Shown: positions 34,903 through 44,149, numbered from the stretch's first letter. The stretch: 64,000 bases of DNA from a bacterium (GCA_030427205.1 JAUHXC010000007.1:1-64000); one strand, 5' to 3'. Notes: a model not told the origin generated them from the sequence alone. Numbers and translations are program-made.

Positions 34903-35877
34903 TCAGCCGTCCGGCGGGTCCGGCCCGGCGCCCCGGGTGATGGCCCCCCGAAGGCGGGTCGCCGCCGCCCGCAGATCGGCGGTCAGGTCGGCCGGCTCGA
35001 GCACCCGGAACTCCAGGTCGAGGCCGATGAGCAGGCCCACGAGGGCCGCTCGACTCTGCGCGCCGACGGTCAATACGCAGCGGCTCTCGTCCAGCTCTTC
35101 GAGCACACCCGCCCAGCCCGGCAGGCCCTGACTGTGCGCCGCCGCCGAGCCGGACAGCTCGACCCGCGCCCGGTGCGGCTGCGGCGCCCGCGACAGCCCC
35201 CGCTGCACATAGGCCGCGACGTCGCCGGGGAAGTCCCGCGCGGCGAAGCCCTCGCCGACGGTCGGCGCGTCCATGCGGTCGACCCGGAAGATGCGCCAGT
35301 CGACCCGGTCGAGATCCCAGGCGACCAGGTACCAGCGATAGCCGGCGTGCACCAGCCGCTGCGGCTCGACCCGCCGCGCGCTGCGCCGCCCGCGCCCGTC
35401 GCGATAGCCGAAGCCCAGACCCCGCCGATCGCGGCACGCGCTCGCCAGCGCCGTCAGCCGACCCGGCTCGACGATCGGCTCCTGCAGATCGAGCGGCACG
35501 ATCATCGACTCGAGCGCGTCGAGCCGGGCCTTCAGCCGCCGGGGCATGATCTGCTCCAGCTTGGCGCGCACCGCGCTCGCTGTCTGCTCGATGCGCGCCA
35601 GGCCGCCCGCGGCGATGCGCAGGGCGACCATCACCGCGACCGCCTCGTCGTCGTCGAGCAGCAACGGCGGCAGCCGGGTGCCGGCGCCGAAGCGATAGCC
35701 GCCGCCCGGCCCCGACGAGGCGTGCACCGCGTAGCCCAGGCTGCGCAGCCGATCGATGTCGCGGCGCACCGTGCGCCGGTCGACCTCGAGCCGCTCGCTC
35801 AGCGCGGCCCCCGACCACGGGCGCCCCGACTGCAGGAGGGCGAGCAGGCGCAGCAATCGGTTGGCGGTGCCGTTCAT
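34903..35877 (-). CDS. WYL-domain transcriptional regulator (DeoR/YafY type)
   Basis: A 324-residue regulator. Residues 5-60 form a winged helix-turn-helix (LLALLQSGRPWSGAALSERLEVDRRTVRRDIDRLRSLGY). Residues about 145-225 form a WYL domain (FGYRDGRGRRSARRVEPQRLVHAGYRWYLVAWDLDR) that senses a ligand, often nucleic acid or a nucleotide, and a WCX-like end follows. GGPGGGYRFG is the typical link after the HTH. It is a single gene, probably autoregulated or controlling a neighbour such as the GFA protein 95 bp away on the same strand. Confidence 0.85.
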   Translation of the reverse strand: MNGTANRLLRLLALLQSGRPWSGAALSERLEVDRRTVRRDIDRLRSLGYAVHASSGPGGGYRFGAGTRLPPLLLDDDEAVAVMVALRIAAGGLARIEQTASAVRAKLEQIMPRRLKARLDALESMIVPLDLQEPIVEPGRLTALASACRDRRGLGFGYRDGRGRRSARRVEPQRLVHAGYRWYLVAWDLDRVDWRIFRVDRMDAPTVGEGFAARDFPGDVAAYVQRGLSRAPQPHRARVELSGSAAAHSQGLPGWAGVLEELDESRCVLTVGAQSRAALVGLLIGLDLEFRVLEPADLTADLRAAATRLRGAITRGAGPDPPDG

Positions 35878-35971
35878 CGGGCCAGACTATTCGCTGATCC
35901 CGTCGGGAGCCAGCGCGCGCCGCGCAGAACCGGGGCGGCGCCGCAGCCCCACGTCGGCGCCGGCTCGGCCC

Positions 35972-36379
35972 TCACAGGTGACGCGTCTCCGCCGGCGGCC
36001 CCCACCAGTTGTCGTGCAAGCCGTCGAGGTAGGTCACCGGCGCCGCGATCAGATCCGCCACCGGCAGGTCGTCGAGGCTCGCGAGGTTGATCGCCACCAT
36101 CTCGTCACCTTCGCTCCACTCCCAGCCGCTCGTATCGAGAACGGCGAAGGTCTGTACGCTGCACGCCGTGCAGAAGCCGCCCCGTTCGCCCAGGCTCAGG
36201 TGCTCGGTGCCCTGCGCGCCGCCGAACGCGTCGGGGCGCACCAGCGTGCCCCAGCGGCGGGTCTTCCAGCACCAGGTGCAGTTGCACTTGGTGGTGCCCG
36301 CGGACAGATCGAGGTCGACGGTGAAGCTCACCTTCTTGCAGTGGCAGGTGCCGTGATAGCGCGTCGTCTCGTGGGCCAT
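35972..36379 (-). CDS. GFA / CENP-V family zinc protein
   Basis: A 135-residue protein with the zinc pattern of the glutathione-dependent formaldehyde-activating (GFA) family: CHCKKVSF at 12-19, CNCTWCWK near 32-39 and FCTACSV near 69-75. These Cys bind two Zn ions in the family. Some members speed S-hydroxymethyl-glutathione formation, but for most no reaction is known, so the name shows family only. GAGGAG precedes the ATG by 7 bases. It follows the WYL regulator gene on the same strand. Confidence 0.85.
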   Translation of the reverse strand: MAHETTRYHGTCHCKKVSFTVDLDLSAGTTKCNCTWCWKTRRWGTLVRPDAFGGAQGTEHLSLGERGGFCTACSVQTFAVLDTSGWEWSEGDEMVAINLASLDDLPVADLIAAPVTYLDGLHDNWWGPPAETRHL

Positions 36380-36576
36380 GTCGTGCTCCTCGGTTCCGGG
36401 CGCCGCCGCCGTGGCGCGCCTCGACGGCGAGCATCGCCCCGAGTCGCGGACAGCTGCGGTCCTCGATCGTCGCCCCCGCCCGGCGACCCCGCGACCCTCG
36501 CTGCGGGCGGCCGCTGGCGTTTCGCGCGGTTGTGGGGCACGGTACGGCCCCGAAGGACCCGCCGGAGGAAGGTCGA

Positions 36577-37995
36577 TTGCACGGCGAACTGACGCCCGAA
36601 GCCAACCTCGCCGCCTGCGAACAGCGCATGCGGCGCGCCCGGGTCCCCGACGCGGTGATCCACCACTTCGCCCGCCAGTACGAGGCGTGGCGCCTCGGCG
36701 TCACCGGCCGGGTGCCGCTCGACGAGGTCGACCACACCGCCGCCGGCGATCTGATCGATCTCGACGGCCTGCCGCTGCCCGCCCACGCCCATCGGCAGGC
36801 GCTGCTGCGGCGGCTGGTGGTCATCAAGCTCAACGGCGGCCTGGGCACCACGATGCACCTCGACCGGGCCAAGAGCCTGATCGAAGTGCGCGAGGGGCGC
36901 AGCTTCCTCGACCTGATGGCCCGCCAGATCGAGCACCTGCGGGCCCGCACCGGCGCCCGGCTGCCGCTGCTGCTGATGAACAGCTTCCGCACCCGCGACG
37001 AGAGCCGGGCGGCGCTGGCCGGCTTCGAGAACCCCGACGGCCTGCCGCTCGACTTCCTGCAGCATCGGGTGCCGCGCATCGAGGCCCGCACCGGCCGCCC
37101 CTTCGGCCGCGCCGACGACGAGGCCGCCTGGGCGCCGCCGGGGCACGGCGACGTCTACCTCGCCCTGCACACCAGCGGCCTGCTCGACCGGCTGCTCGGC
37201 TCGGGCTACCGCTGGGCCTTTGTCAGCAACGGCGACAACCTCGGGGCCACCGTCGAGCCCCGGCTGTGCGGCGACTTCGTCGAGCGCGGCCGGGCGATGG
37301 CGATGGAGGTCACCGACAAGACCGCCATGGACCGCAAGGGCGGCACCCTGGTGCGCCGCGGCGGGCGGCTCTTCCTGCTCGAGCGCTCGATGGTCGACCC
37401 GCGCGACATGTCGACGTTCACCGATCTCGAGCGCTTCCCCGTCTTCAATACCAACAGCCTGTGGATCGACCTGATGGCGGTGCGGGTGGCGCTGCACGGC
37501 GGGCTCTTGGAGCTGCCGCTGATCATCAACCGCAAGCGGGTCGAAGAGACGCCGGTCCTGCAGTTCGAGACCGCCATGGGCGCCGCCATCGGCTGCTTCC
37601 GATCGACGGTGGGTTACCGGGTGCCGCGGCAGCGCTTCGCGCCGGTCAAGACCACCGAAGACCTGCTCGTCGTGCGCTCCGACGCCTACCGCATCGACAA
37701 CGCCGGCGCGGTGCGCCCCGACCTCGAGCGCGCGCTCTCGGGCCCGCCGACGGTGAACCTCGACCCGATCTACCGCCCCATCGAGGCCTTCGAGACCCGG
37801 GTGCCGCACGCCCTCGGCCTGCGCGGCTGCCGCGCGCTGACCGTCGAGGGCGACGTCACCTTCGGCCGCGACGTACAGATCGGCGGCCGGGTGACCCTGC
37901 GCGCCGAGAAGGCGCGGGTCAAAGACGGCGCGCGCTTCGCCGACGGCGCGTGGCGCTTCGACGGCAAGCGCTGGGTGGCCGACGTGCTCGGCTGA
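36577..37995 (+). CDS. UTP-glucose-1-phosphate uridylyltransferase (UDPGP family)
   Basis: A 472-residue enzyme of the eukaryotic-type UDPGP family, not the bacterial GalU type. The nucleotide loop KLNGGLGTTMHLDRAKSLI is near residues 84-102; LLLMNSF, FVSNGDNLGA and EVTDKTAMDRKGG follow, and a left-handed beta-helix-like end is present. It should make UDP-glucose from UTP and glucose-1-phosphate for glycogen, trehalose or envelope sugars. The TTG at 36577 is preferred because GGAGGAAGG lies 7 bases before it; the frame is open upstream from a GTG at 36532 without such a signal. It converges on the 38014 gene with only 18 bp between stops. Confidence 0.85.
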   Translation: MHGELTPEANLAACEQRMRRARVPDAVIHHFARQYEAWRLGVTGRVPLDEVDHTAAGDLIDLDGLPLPAHAHRQALLRRLVVIKLNGGLGTTMHLDRAKSLIEVREGRSFLDLMARQIEHLRARTGARLPLLLMNSFRTRDESRAALAGFENPDGLPLDFLQHRVPRIEARTGRPFGRADDEAAWAPPGHGDVYLALHTSGLLDRLLGSGYRWAFVSNGDNLGATVEPRLCGDFVERGRAMAMEVTDKTAMDRKGGTLVRRGGRLFLLERSMVDPRDMSTFTDLERFPVFNTNSLWIDLMAVRVALHGGLLELPLIINRKRVEETPVLQFETAMGAAIGCFRSTVGYRVPRQRFAPVKTTEDLLVVRSDAYRIDNAGAVRPDLERALSGPPTVNLDPIYRPIEAFETRVPHALGLRGCRALTVEGDVTFGRDVQIGGRVTLRAEKARVKDGARFADGAWRFDGKRWVADVLG

Positions 37996-38013
37996 GCGGC
38001 CGCCGCTGGGCGC

Positions 38014-39816
38014 TCAGCCCGAAGCGGTGACGACGAACATCGCGCTCGGCCGCGGCCGCCGGGCGGTGATGCGCAGGTTCTGGTCGTCGGCGCCGGCGAT
38101 CACCTGGAAGACATCGTTGCCCTCGTCGATGAGCAGCGCTGCCTCGACCTTCCAGTTGTCGGCGAGCTCGCGGGCCAGCCCTTTGATGGACCACCCCGCC
38201 CGGTCATTGGAGTAGGGCCCGCTCCACGCGATGGACAGCAGCGTGCCCGCCTTGGTGATGGCCAGCATCGTGCAGGGGTAGAAGTTGGGCTTGAAGTAGA
38301 TCTCCAGGACCGGCCCGTCGGGCTCTTCGAGCCAGCGGTACTGGCCCGGCGCCAGCGAGTCGAGCGGGCGGTCGTGGAGCCGATAGTGACGATAGGCGTC
38401 GGGCCCGGTGTCGTACAGCGCCGCGTCGATCAGCGCCCGGGTGGCGCCGGTGACGCCGAGCGGCAGCTTGACCGGGCCGAGCAGCGCGAGGCGCCGCAGG
38501 TTCGGATCGGCGACCAGCGCCGCCTCGCCGAGCCAGACGTTCGCCGTCTGCTGGCGCGAGAAGAGCGTGCGCGGCCGGCTGTCGGTGAACCGCCGCCCGC
38601 GCGCGTTGCCCGCATCCGGGTTGAGGTTGGGCAGCAGCAGGATGTGCCGCAGGTCGGTGAACTGGTCTACGATCGCGTCGAGGGCCTGCGCCTCACCCGG
38701 CCTGGCCGTGCTCGGCTTGACGACGCGCTGCCCGTATACGGCGAACTCGATCCGGTGGGCCACCGGCTCGAGGCGCCCACCGTCGAGCACGAGCCGCACC
38801 GCGCGTTTGTCGTCGGCCGCTACGGTATGGTCGAAGCGCAGCTCGCGGATCTCCACGCGCCGTCGCTCGGTCCCGTCCCCCGGGCGGCGCTTGAGGTCGC
38901 AGAAGTCGAGCCAGTCGTCCGTCTGGCGCCAGCGTACCAGGCAGGTATACGTCCGCTGGGCGACCGGCTCGCCCTCCGGGCGAATCAGAAAGGGCGCGTC
39001 GTCCGCATCACGCCAGTAGGCGCAGTGCCAGTCGTTCATCGTGAGGTCGCCGCAGCCGAACCGGGCCTGTTGCTCGCCCTCGCCGATCGGCGCGGCGTGC
39101 ACACCGCAGCTGGCGCCATCGATGAGGATGGCCAGCCACTTCGCGAGCTTCGCCCACGCCTTCTGCTCGTCGTGCGCCGTTCTCGGCGGCAGCGGGCGCC
39201 GCCGCTCGACCCGCGGCTCACCGTCGTCGGCCAACAGGCCGGGGGCGTCGTCCTCGAGCGGCGCGCGCCAGCCGCTCCACGGCTCGTCGGTGACGTCGCC
39301 CAGCGCGCGTCCGAGAGCGTGCAACGCGCTGTCGGTGCGGTCCGAGTCCTCGAAGTGCACCCGGTCGCCGCTGCGACGGATCGGCAGCGCGACGATCGCG
39401 GCGAGCACTGCTGGCAGCTTCGCGGTGAGTCGACCGCTGGCGAACTCGGCGTCGACCGCGCCGAGCCCCCGGGCCAGATCGTCGGACATGCCGCCGAGCA
39501 CGAACGCCAGATCGGCCACCCGCAGCACCGCCTCGGCGAGGAACCGCCGCCGGGAGTCCGGCGACTCGAAGAGGGCGCCCATCCGCTGCTCGTCGGCGTC
39601 GGTCGTCGTTCGGCCGACGCCGCCGAGCCGGAACATGCTCGGCGCGCCCTGCCCGGTCCGCCGGATCTTGCCGCCCGAGATGCGCGCCGGGCTGACGCTC
39701 AGCGCGATCTGATACCTCGGCGGCGCACCGCCGTCACCGTTGACGTCGAACTCGACGACCCGATAGCGCATCGTCTGCTGTCCGAGGCGCTTGGTGAGGT
39801 CTTCATGTACGTTCAT
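38014..39816 (-). CDS. Unknown 600-residue protein coupled to TIR-kinase-FGE gene
   Basis: A soluble 600-residue protein with no signal peptide and no domain I can name with confidence. Residues 1-160 contain a beta-rich stretch (YRVVEFDVNGDGGAPPRYQI) and helices. The last 170 residues are alpha/beta (VLEIYFKPNFYPCTMLAITKAG, LLSIAWSGPYSNDRAGW, AALLIDEGNDVFQV) and loosely recall phosphodiester glycosidase-like (NAGPA) domains, where a late LDGG-type motif is expected; here it is LIDEGND. Its ATG overlaps the stop of the kinase gene by 4 bp, so both proteins are made together. It is probably the substrate, partner or effector of the kinase fusion. Confidence 0.7.
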   Translation of the reverse strand: MNVHEDLTKRLGQQTMRYRVVEFDVNGDGGAPPRYQIALSVSPARISGGKIRRTGQGAPSMFRLGGVGRTTTDADEQRMGALFESPDSRRRFLAEAVLRVADLAFVLGGMSDDLARGLGAVDAEFASGRLTAKLPAVLAAIVALPIRRSGDRVHFEDSDRTDSALHALGRALGDVTDEPWSGWRAPLEDDAPGLLADDGEPRVERRRPLPPRTAHDEQKAWAKLAKWLAILIDGASCGVHAAPIGEGEQQARFGCGDLTMNDWHCAYWRDADDAPFLIRPEGEPVAQRTYTCLVRWRQTDDWLDFCDLKRRPGDGTERRRVEIRELRFDHTVAADDKRAVRLVLDGGRLEPVAHRIEFAVYGQRVVKPSTARPGEAQALDAIVDQFTDLRHILLLPNLNPDAGNARGRRFTDSRPRTLFSRQQTANVWLGEAALVADPNLRRLALLGPVKLPLGVTGATRALIDAALYDTGPDAYRHYRLHDRPLDSLAPGQYRWLEEPDGPVLEIYFKPNFYPCTMLAITKAGTLLSIAWSGPYSNDRAGWSIKGLARELADNWKVEAALLIDEGNDVFQVIAGADDQNLRITARRPRPSAMFVVTASG

Positions 39817-41783
39817 TCCCGGCCTCCTCCGACCTCACGGACCACCCGAAAACCGAGCCAGACGGCGGCCCGATCCGGGTCGCGGGCGCAGGGCGCAGCC
39901 TCCGATCGGCTGCAGATCGCGCCGGCGCCGCGCGCACCCCGCGAGTCGACCCACTCGAAGTGCTCGCCATCCGGCCACCGGAGACCCCACCGGTGCGGCT
40001 GCTCGTCGCCGGCCGCGAACCGCAGCCACTCGCTGCGCGTCGGCAGCCGATATCCCACCTCGTGGGCCCCCTCTGGGGCCGGGGCGCCATAGACCGGGCG
40101 CAGCCCGTCCCGCGCGCTCAGGCGGTCGCAGATCGCCTGCGCCTGCTTCAGGGTCCGCCCGGTCAGCGGGCGCTCGTCCGGGTGGTCGTCTCGCTCGTGC
40201 CCTGCAGCCGGCCGGCCCAGGTCGGCGTGGCCGATCGGACGCTCGCCGACCCACAAGGGCGCGGGCGAGGCCGGCACATAGCGCAGGACGAGGCCGGACT
40301 CGAGTAGCTCGTGCCGGTCGCCGGGCCGCTTGAAGCGGCCGGCCTCGTCCGTGGCGCTGGCTTCGAGCGCTTCGGCGAGCACCGTGGCAGGGGGGCGCGA
40401 CGCCGCCTCGTCGCTCAACGCCAGCTCCAACTGCTCGGCGAGCACCGCGAAGGCCGGCTGCCGACCCAGTTCGCGGGCGCGCTCGGGCAACGCCTTCGCA
40501 TCGGCCCGCTCGGTCTTCTCACCGTCCAGAGCGGACACCGCCACGGCGGCGAATCGATAGACGTCGACGGCGCTGTCGGCCTCGGCGAAGAGTCGCTCCT
40601 CGGGCGCGCTGAAGGGCGACTGCGGCCGGCTCAGGGTGAACGTGCGATCGCCGTCGAGGGTCGGGTCGAAAACGAGGTCGAAGTCGGCGAGGCACGCCAC
40701 CGGACCCTCGGCGGACCCGCGCAGCAGGATGTTGCCCGGCCGGATGTCACGGTGCACGACCTTCATGCCGTGCAGGATCGCCAGGGCGCGGGCGATGCTG
40801 GCGAGCACCCGCAAGATCATCTTGGGATCCCGCGGAGTCTCCAGCCAGCGGCCCAGATCGCCCGCGTCGAAGAACGGCATGACGAAGCCGACCCAGCCCG
40901 GCGCGTCGACCACCTCGTCGACGACGGGCACGACACCCGACACGTCCCCGTGCTTGCGCATGCTGCGGGCGCCCTTGAGAAAGCGCTCGCGGTTTCGCCG
41001 ATCGGTGAGAAGCTGCTCGCGCAGGATCTTGACCGCGTAGACGCCGCCGTCATCGCCGAGCCGATGCGCCCGCCAGACGACCGCGAACGCGCCCTCGCCG
41101 ATCTGCTCCAGCAGTCGATAGGTATGCTCACCGAAGCGCAGCAGCGACCCTTCGCGGGGCCGCTCGCGGGTATCCAGCCAGGCCTGACCGCGATCGATCT
41201 CGGCGTCGAGTCGGGCCTGCTCGGCGCGTGTGGCCGCGCGCCGGGCGTGACGCAGCGCCGCGAGCCGGGCCTGCCCGTGGGCTTTGAGGGTGCGCGCGTA
41301 CAGGGCGAGCAGTTTCTCGGCGACCGCGGTCAGCTCCCATGCGTCCGCGGTGATGCCGACGACCTCGCCGAAGCCGAACGGCGTCAGATCGGCCATCGCG
41401 CCGCCCAGATAGATCGGGATGAGCGACGGCTCGCCGTTTCGCCGGCCGAGCGCCGCTTGCGCGAGATCGTTGATGCGGGTCGCGTCCCCGGTCCGCTTGA
41501 GCCACTGCTCGGAGATGATCAGGACCGTCAGGACCGCGTTGGCCTCCACCTCGAGAATGCGGTCGACGTAGTCCCCGGGCAGCAAGGCCTCGCCGCTCGT
41601 CTCGACCGGCGCGTGGCACGCCCGGACCGACGCCGGAGCCGGCTCCTGCGCCGCCGAAAGCTGCGCCTTCAGCCGGCACGCATAGTCGACGTCGCCCTCG
41701 AGGTGGGCGATCAGGATGCCTTGGGTCAGCTCGGTATCCTGCTCGCCCGCCGGCTCGACCCAGGATTGGAGAGTGTCCGCCAT
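39813..41783 (-). CDS. TIR-like / atypical Ser-Thr kinase / FGE-like fusion protein
   Basis: A 656-residue soluble protein with three parts. Residues about 20-165 look like a TIR fold (GILIAHLEGDVDYACRLKAQL, AVLTVLIISEQW, SLIPIYLGG); the NADase Glu is not clearly present. Residues about 222-490 are a protein kinase: Gly-loop IGEGAFAVVW, Lys 252 in YAVKIL, HRDIRPGN at 344-351 (Arg where most have Lys) and DFD at 367-369 in place of DFG. Residues about 510-650 resemble a degenerate formylglycine-generating-enzyme/SUMF1 domain (GYRLPTRSEWLRFAAG, and a final WLGFRVVREV). GGGAGG precedes the ATG by 6 bases. It forms a 4-bp-overlap pair with the 600-residue protein. Domain choice resembles bacterial conflict and signalling proteins. 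Confidence 0.75.
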   Translation of the reverse strand: MADTLQSWVEPAGEQDTELTQGILIAHLEGDVDYACRLKAQLSAAQEPAPASVRACHAPVETSGEALLPGDYVDRILEVEANAVLTVLIISEQWLKRTGDATRINDLAQAALGRRNGEPSLIPIYLGGAMADLTPFGFGEVVGITADAWELTAVAEKLLALYARTLKAHGQARLAALRHARRAATRAEQARLDAEIDRGQAWLDTRERPREGSLLRFGEHTYRLLEQIGEGAFAVVWRAHRLGDDGGVYAVKILREQLLTDRRNRERFLKGARSMRKHGDVSGVVPVVDEVVDAPGWVGFVMPFFDAGDLGRWLETPRDPKMILRVLASIARALAILHGMKVVHRDIRPGNILLRGSAEGPVACLADFDLVFDPTLDGDRTFTLSRPQSPFSAPEERLFAEADSAVDVYRFAAVAVSALDGEKTERADAKALPERARELGRQPAFAVLAEQLELALSDEAASRPPATVLAEALEASATDEAGRFKRPGDRHELLESGLVLRYVPASPAPLWVGERPIGHADLGRPAAGHERDDHPDERPLTGRTLKQAQAICDRLSARDGLRPVYGAPAPEGAHEVGYRLPTRSEWLRFAAGDEQPHRWGLRWPDGEHFEWVDSRGARGAGAICSRSEAAPCARDPDRAAVWLGFRVVREVGGGRE

Positions 41784-41923
41784 CGCTGCCTCCCGCGCTC
41801 TGCGCCAGCTACTCTAGACAATGAGCAGGGGCCCCGAGATATCGTGGGCGTTACAGCGGGCGTTCGGAGCCTGTCGGGCAGCATGGACCGCTCGGGGCGG
41901 CCAGGGCACGGCGATCGAGGTGC

Positions 41924-42967
41924 TCAGCGATCGGGCGGGCCGTCGATGCGGTCGCGGATCTCGCCGCGCACGAGGTTCAGCACGCCGTCCGACGCCAGGA
42001 AGTCATGGGGGAAGCCCATCTCGACGCGGCTGAGGTCGTCCAGCCGGGTGAGGTGCTCGTCGGCCAGCTCGACCTTCACCGCGCCCATGCTGTCTTGCAG
42101 CTGCGACACCTTGCGCGCCCCGACGATCGGGATGAAGCCATAGCCCCGGCTCTGCACCCACGCTGTCGCCACCTGAGCCGACGAGCAGCCCAGCGCGTCG
42201 GCGATGTCGTCCACCGCCCGGGCGATGGCCAGGCTCTGCTCGCTGGTGCGCCCGCGGGCCTCGTTGGTCGCCGAGCGCTTCGAGTCGAGCTCACCGCCGC
42301 GGGTGTACTTGCCGGTCAGCACCCCGCCCGCCAGCGGCGCCCAGGCGACGGTGGTCAGGCCGAAGTGCGCCGCCATCGGCAGCAGGTCTCGCTCCGGCGT
42401 GCGCTGCAGCAGGCTGTACTCGATCTGCAGGCCGACGAATTGCGACCAGCCGCGCAGCTCGGCCAGCGTATTGCTGGCGCTGACGACCCACGCCGGAGTG
42501 TCCGAGATGCCGATGTAGAGCACCTTGCCCGCCCGGATGAGATCGTCGAGGGCGCGCATGGTCTCTTCGTACGGCGTGTAGCGATCCCAGGCGTGCACCC
42601 ACAGCAGGTCGATGTAGTCGGTGCCCAGCCGGCGCAGGCTGTCCTCCACCGCGCGCACCATGTTCTTGCGTTGATTGCCGGCGGTATTGGGGTCGCTGTG
42701 GTCCATCGCCAGGGTGTACTTCGTCGCCACCACCATCCGGTCGCGGCGCCCCGGCAGCCAGCGGCCGATGTACTCTTCGGTCTGGCCGTTGTGATACTTG
42801 TTCGCCGTATCGAGGAAGGTGCCGCCGGCCTCGGCGAAGGCGTCGAGGATGCGGTGGCTCGTCGCCTCGTCGGCGCCGAAGCCCCAGTCCTGGCCCATGC
42901 TCATGGTGCCCAGGCAGATCTCCGAGACCCGCAGACCCGAGCGGCCCAGCAGTCGATAGCGCAGCAT
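41924..42967 (-). CDS. Aldo/keto reductase
   Basis: A 347-residue NADPH-dependent aldo/keto reductase of the YajO/Kv-beta-like group. The catalytic tetrad is visible: Asp and Tyr in FLDTANKYHNG (about residues 52-58), Lys in VVATKYT and His in LLWVHAWD. ISDTPAWVVS and GARKVSQLQD near the end contact the cofactor. Reduction of an aldehyde or ketone is expected; the substrate is unknown. AGGAG lies 5 bases before the ATG at 42967; the frame is open further upstream without a signal. It stands alone. Confidence 0.88.
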   Translation of the reverse strand: MLRYRLLGRSGLRVSEICLGTMSMGQDWGFGADEATSHRILDAFAEAGGTFLDTANKYHNGQTEEYIGRWLPGRRDRMVVATKYTLAMDHSDPNTAGNQRKNMVRAVEDSLRRLGTDYIDLLWVHAWDRYTPYEETMRALDDLIRAGKVLYIGISDTPAWVVSASNTLAELRGWSQFVGLQIEYSLLQRTPERDLLPMAAHFGLTTVAWAPLAGGVLTGKYTRGGELDSKRSATNEARGRTSEQSLAIARAVDDIADALGCSSAQVATAWVQSRGYGFIPIVGARKVSQLQDSMGAVKVELADEHLTRLDDLSRVEMGFPHDFLASDGVLNLVRGEIRDRIDGPPDR

Positions 42968-43100
42968 GTATGCTCCTGAAGGATGAATCGCGCGCGGCTC
43001 GGGGGCGAGCCGCGTCGTCGGAGCGATGCGCGGGGCAGGGCAGGGGTTCCGGGTGCCGTGCGCCGAGGGGTTCGGGCGACGGCGCCGACGGCCCGGCGCC

Positions 43101-43496
43101 TCAGCGGTCGTGGCGCCAGGGACCGAAGGCTTCGTTGTGGACCTGGATGATCTGCCCGGCAAACATCGGGCGGCGAATGTCTGCCCGCCGCGGGAAGCGC
43201 ACCGGATCGGCCAGGACCGCCCGATAGCGCGCCTCGCCCTGGGTGACGACCCAGTTGGCGATGAGCTCGAGCGTCTCGACCGGCTCCTCTTGCAGGTCGG
43301 GGGGCAGCCCGGCGAAGCAGGTCTTCACCAGCGCCTCCATCAGCCCGACGTACTGCGCGTAGAGCCGGTGCAGGCCCGGCGCGTCGAGGTCGGCGAGGCC
43401 GGCGCGAAAGTCCACCGCGCGGCCGCCGCCGGCCTCGATGCGGCGCCAGAACTCGGCGGGTACGGTCTCGATGGTCCAGCGGGGCAGCGGCAGCAT
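43101..43496 (-). CDS. Small hypothetical protein (possibly DUF4240-like)
   Basis: A 131-residue soluble protein, mostly helical, not recognised with confidence. The N-terminal WTIETVPAEFWRRIEAG and the later ANWVVTQGEARYRAVLADP loosely recall DUF4240 proteins. No motif for catalysis or metal binding stands out. It lies between the aldo/keto reductase and the tRNA array, on the same strand as both. Confidence 0.5.
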   Translation of the reverse strand: MLPLPRWTIETVPAEFWRRIEAGGGRAVDFRAGLADLDAPGLHRLYAQYVGLMEALVKTCFAGLPPDLQEEPVETLELIANWVVTQGEARYRAVLADPVRFPRRADIRRPMFAGQIIQVHNEAFGPWRHDR

Positions 43497-43720
43497 GACG
43501 GCTCCATATGGGGCAGGCGCGGTTGTCGAACAGGCGTGGCGCGGGCTTCACAGATCGAGCCGCCACCTCGGGGCCGGGCGGCGTCGTGTGCCTGCCCCCG
43601 AGGAGGTCGACGACGTCCATGGGACGTACCCTACTCGATCTGCGTCGAGGACGGTGACGTCTGCGCGCCGGACCGGTGTCCGTGCCCGGCCTGGCACCTG
43701 GGAGGCGGCGCGGGGATCTG
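43497..43720. other. Spacer between hypothetical gene and tRNA array
   Basis: About 220 bp with no gene and no clear promoter. It lies downstream of the minus-strand tRNA array, so the end of the array transcript should fall here, but I see no hairpin with a U-run. Confidence 0.4.
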
Positions 43721-43792
43721 TGTCCCTGGAGGGAGTCGAACCCTCGTCTACACGTTGAAAGCGTGTCATCCTGACCGTTGGACGACAGGGAC
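43721..43792 (-). tRNA. tRNA-Glu (TTC)
   Basis: Read on the minus strand: acceptor stem GTCCCTG/CAGGGAC is perfect, D-arm GTCC...AGGAT, anticodon stem ACACG/CGTGT around CTTTCAA (anticodon TTC), and the T-arm has GGTTCGACTCC. CCA is not encoded and the discriminator is A, unlike the usual G of bacterial tRNA-Glu. Confidence 0.88.
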
Positions 43793-43800
43793 GAGAAGGA

Positions 43801-43874
43801 TGGCTCCCCCGGCAGGATTCGAACCTGCATCGTCGCGTTCAAAGCGCGCCATCCTGCCATTGGACGACGAGGGA
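43801..43874 (-). tRNA. tRNA-Gln (TTG)
   Basis: Minus strand: acceptor TCCCTCG pairs with CGGGGGA (one G-T), loop CTTTGAA gives anticodon TTG, T-arm GCAGGTTCGAATCCTGC, discriminator G, and CCA is encoded (43801-43803). It is a normal tRNA-Gln. Confidence 0.9.
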
Positions 43875-43919
43875 ATAACGATGGCACCGGGCGCCGACGT
43901 GACACCCGATGCCATCAGG

Positions 43920-43992
43920 CGCTCGGAGGTGGACTCGAACCACCCACGCCCACATCTTCAATGTGGCGCTCTGACCACTGAGCTACCCGAGC
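43920..43992 (-). tRNA. tRNA-Phe (GAA), atypical
   Basis: Minus strand: acceptor GCTCGGG/TCCGAGC (one G-T), D-stem GCTC/GAGC, anticodon stem CCACA/TGTGG around TTGAAGA (anticodon GAA), T-arm GGTGGTTCGAGTCCACC. Two positions are odd for bacterial tRNA-Phe: base 37 is G instead of A, and the discriminator is G instead of A. CCA is not encoded. Confidence 0.8.
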
Positions 43993-44019
43993 AGAGCCGG
44001 CCTTCGACCGGCGGATATC

Positions 44020-44096
44020 TGGCACCCGGAGGTGGACTCGAACCACCGGCCTCCTGATTCGGAATCAGGTGCTCTCTCCAACTGAGCCATCCGGGC
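44020..44096 (-). tRNA. tRNA-Arg (CCG)
   Basis: Minus strand: acceptor GCCCGGA/TCCGGGT (one G-T), anticodon stem CCTGA/TCAGG around TTCCGAA (anticodon CCG), T-arm GGTGGTTCGAGTCCACC, discriminator G, CCA encoded. It should read CGG codons. Confidence 0.9.
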
Positions 44097-44149
44097 ACGG
44101 ACCGGCCGCCCGGGCGGGGACCGCGCGCTTCGAAGATCGGTGGGGGCGA

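Noticed and set aside
33412..36090. A plus-strand frame of 892 codons across the cNMP-ADC and WYL genes
   Set aside because: Spans two unrelated minus-strand genes and the gap between them; no domain content.
39813..40320. Diversity-generating-retroelement target (variable C-lectin/FGE end)
   Set aside because: The FGE-like C-terminus invites this idea, but no reverse transcriptase, template repeat or variable repeat is visible in the window.
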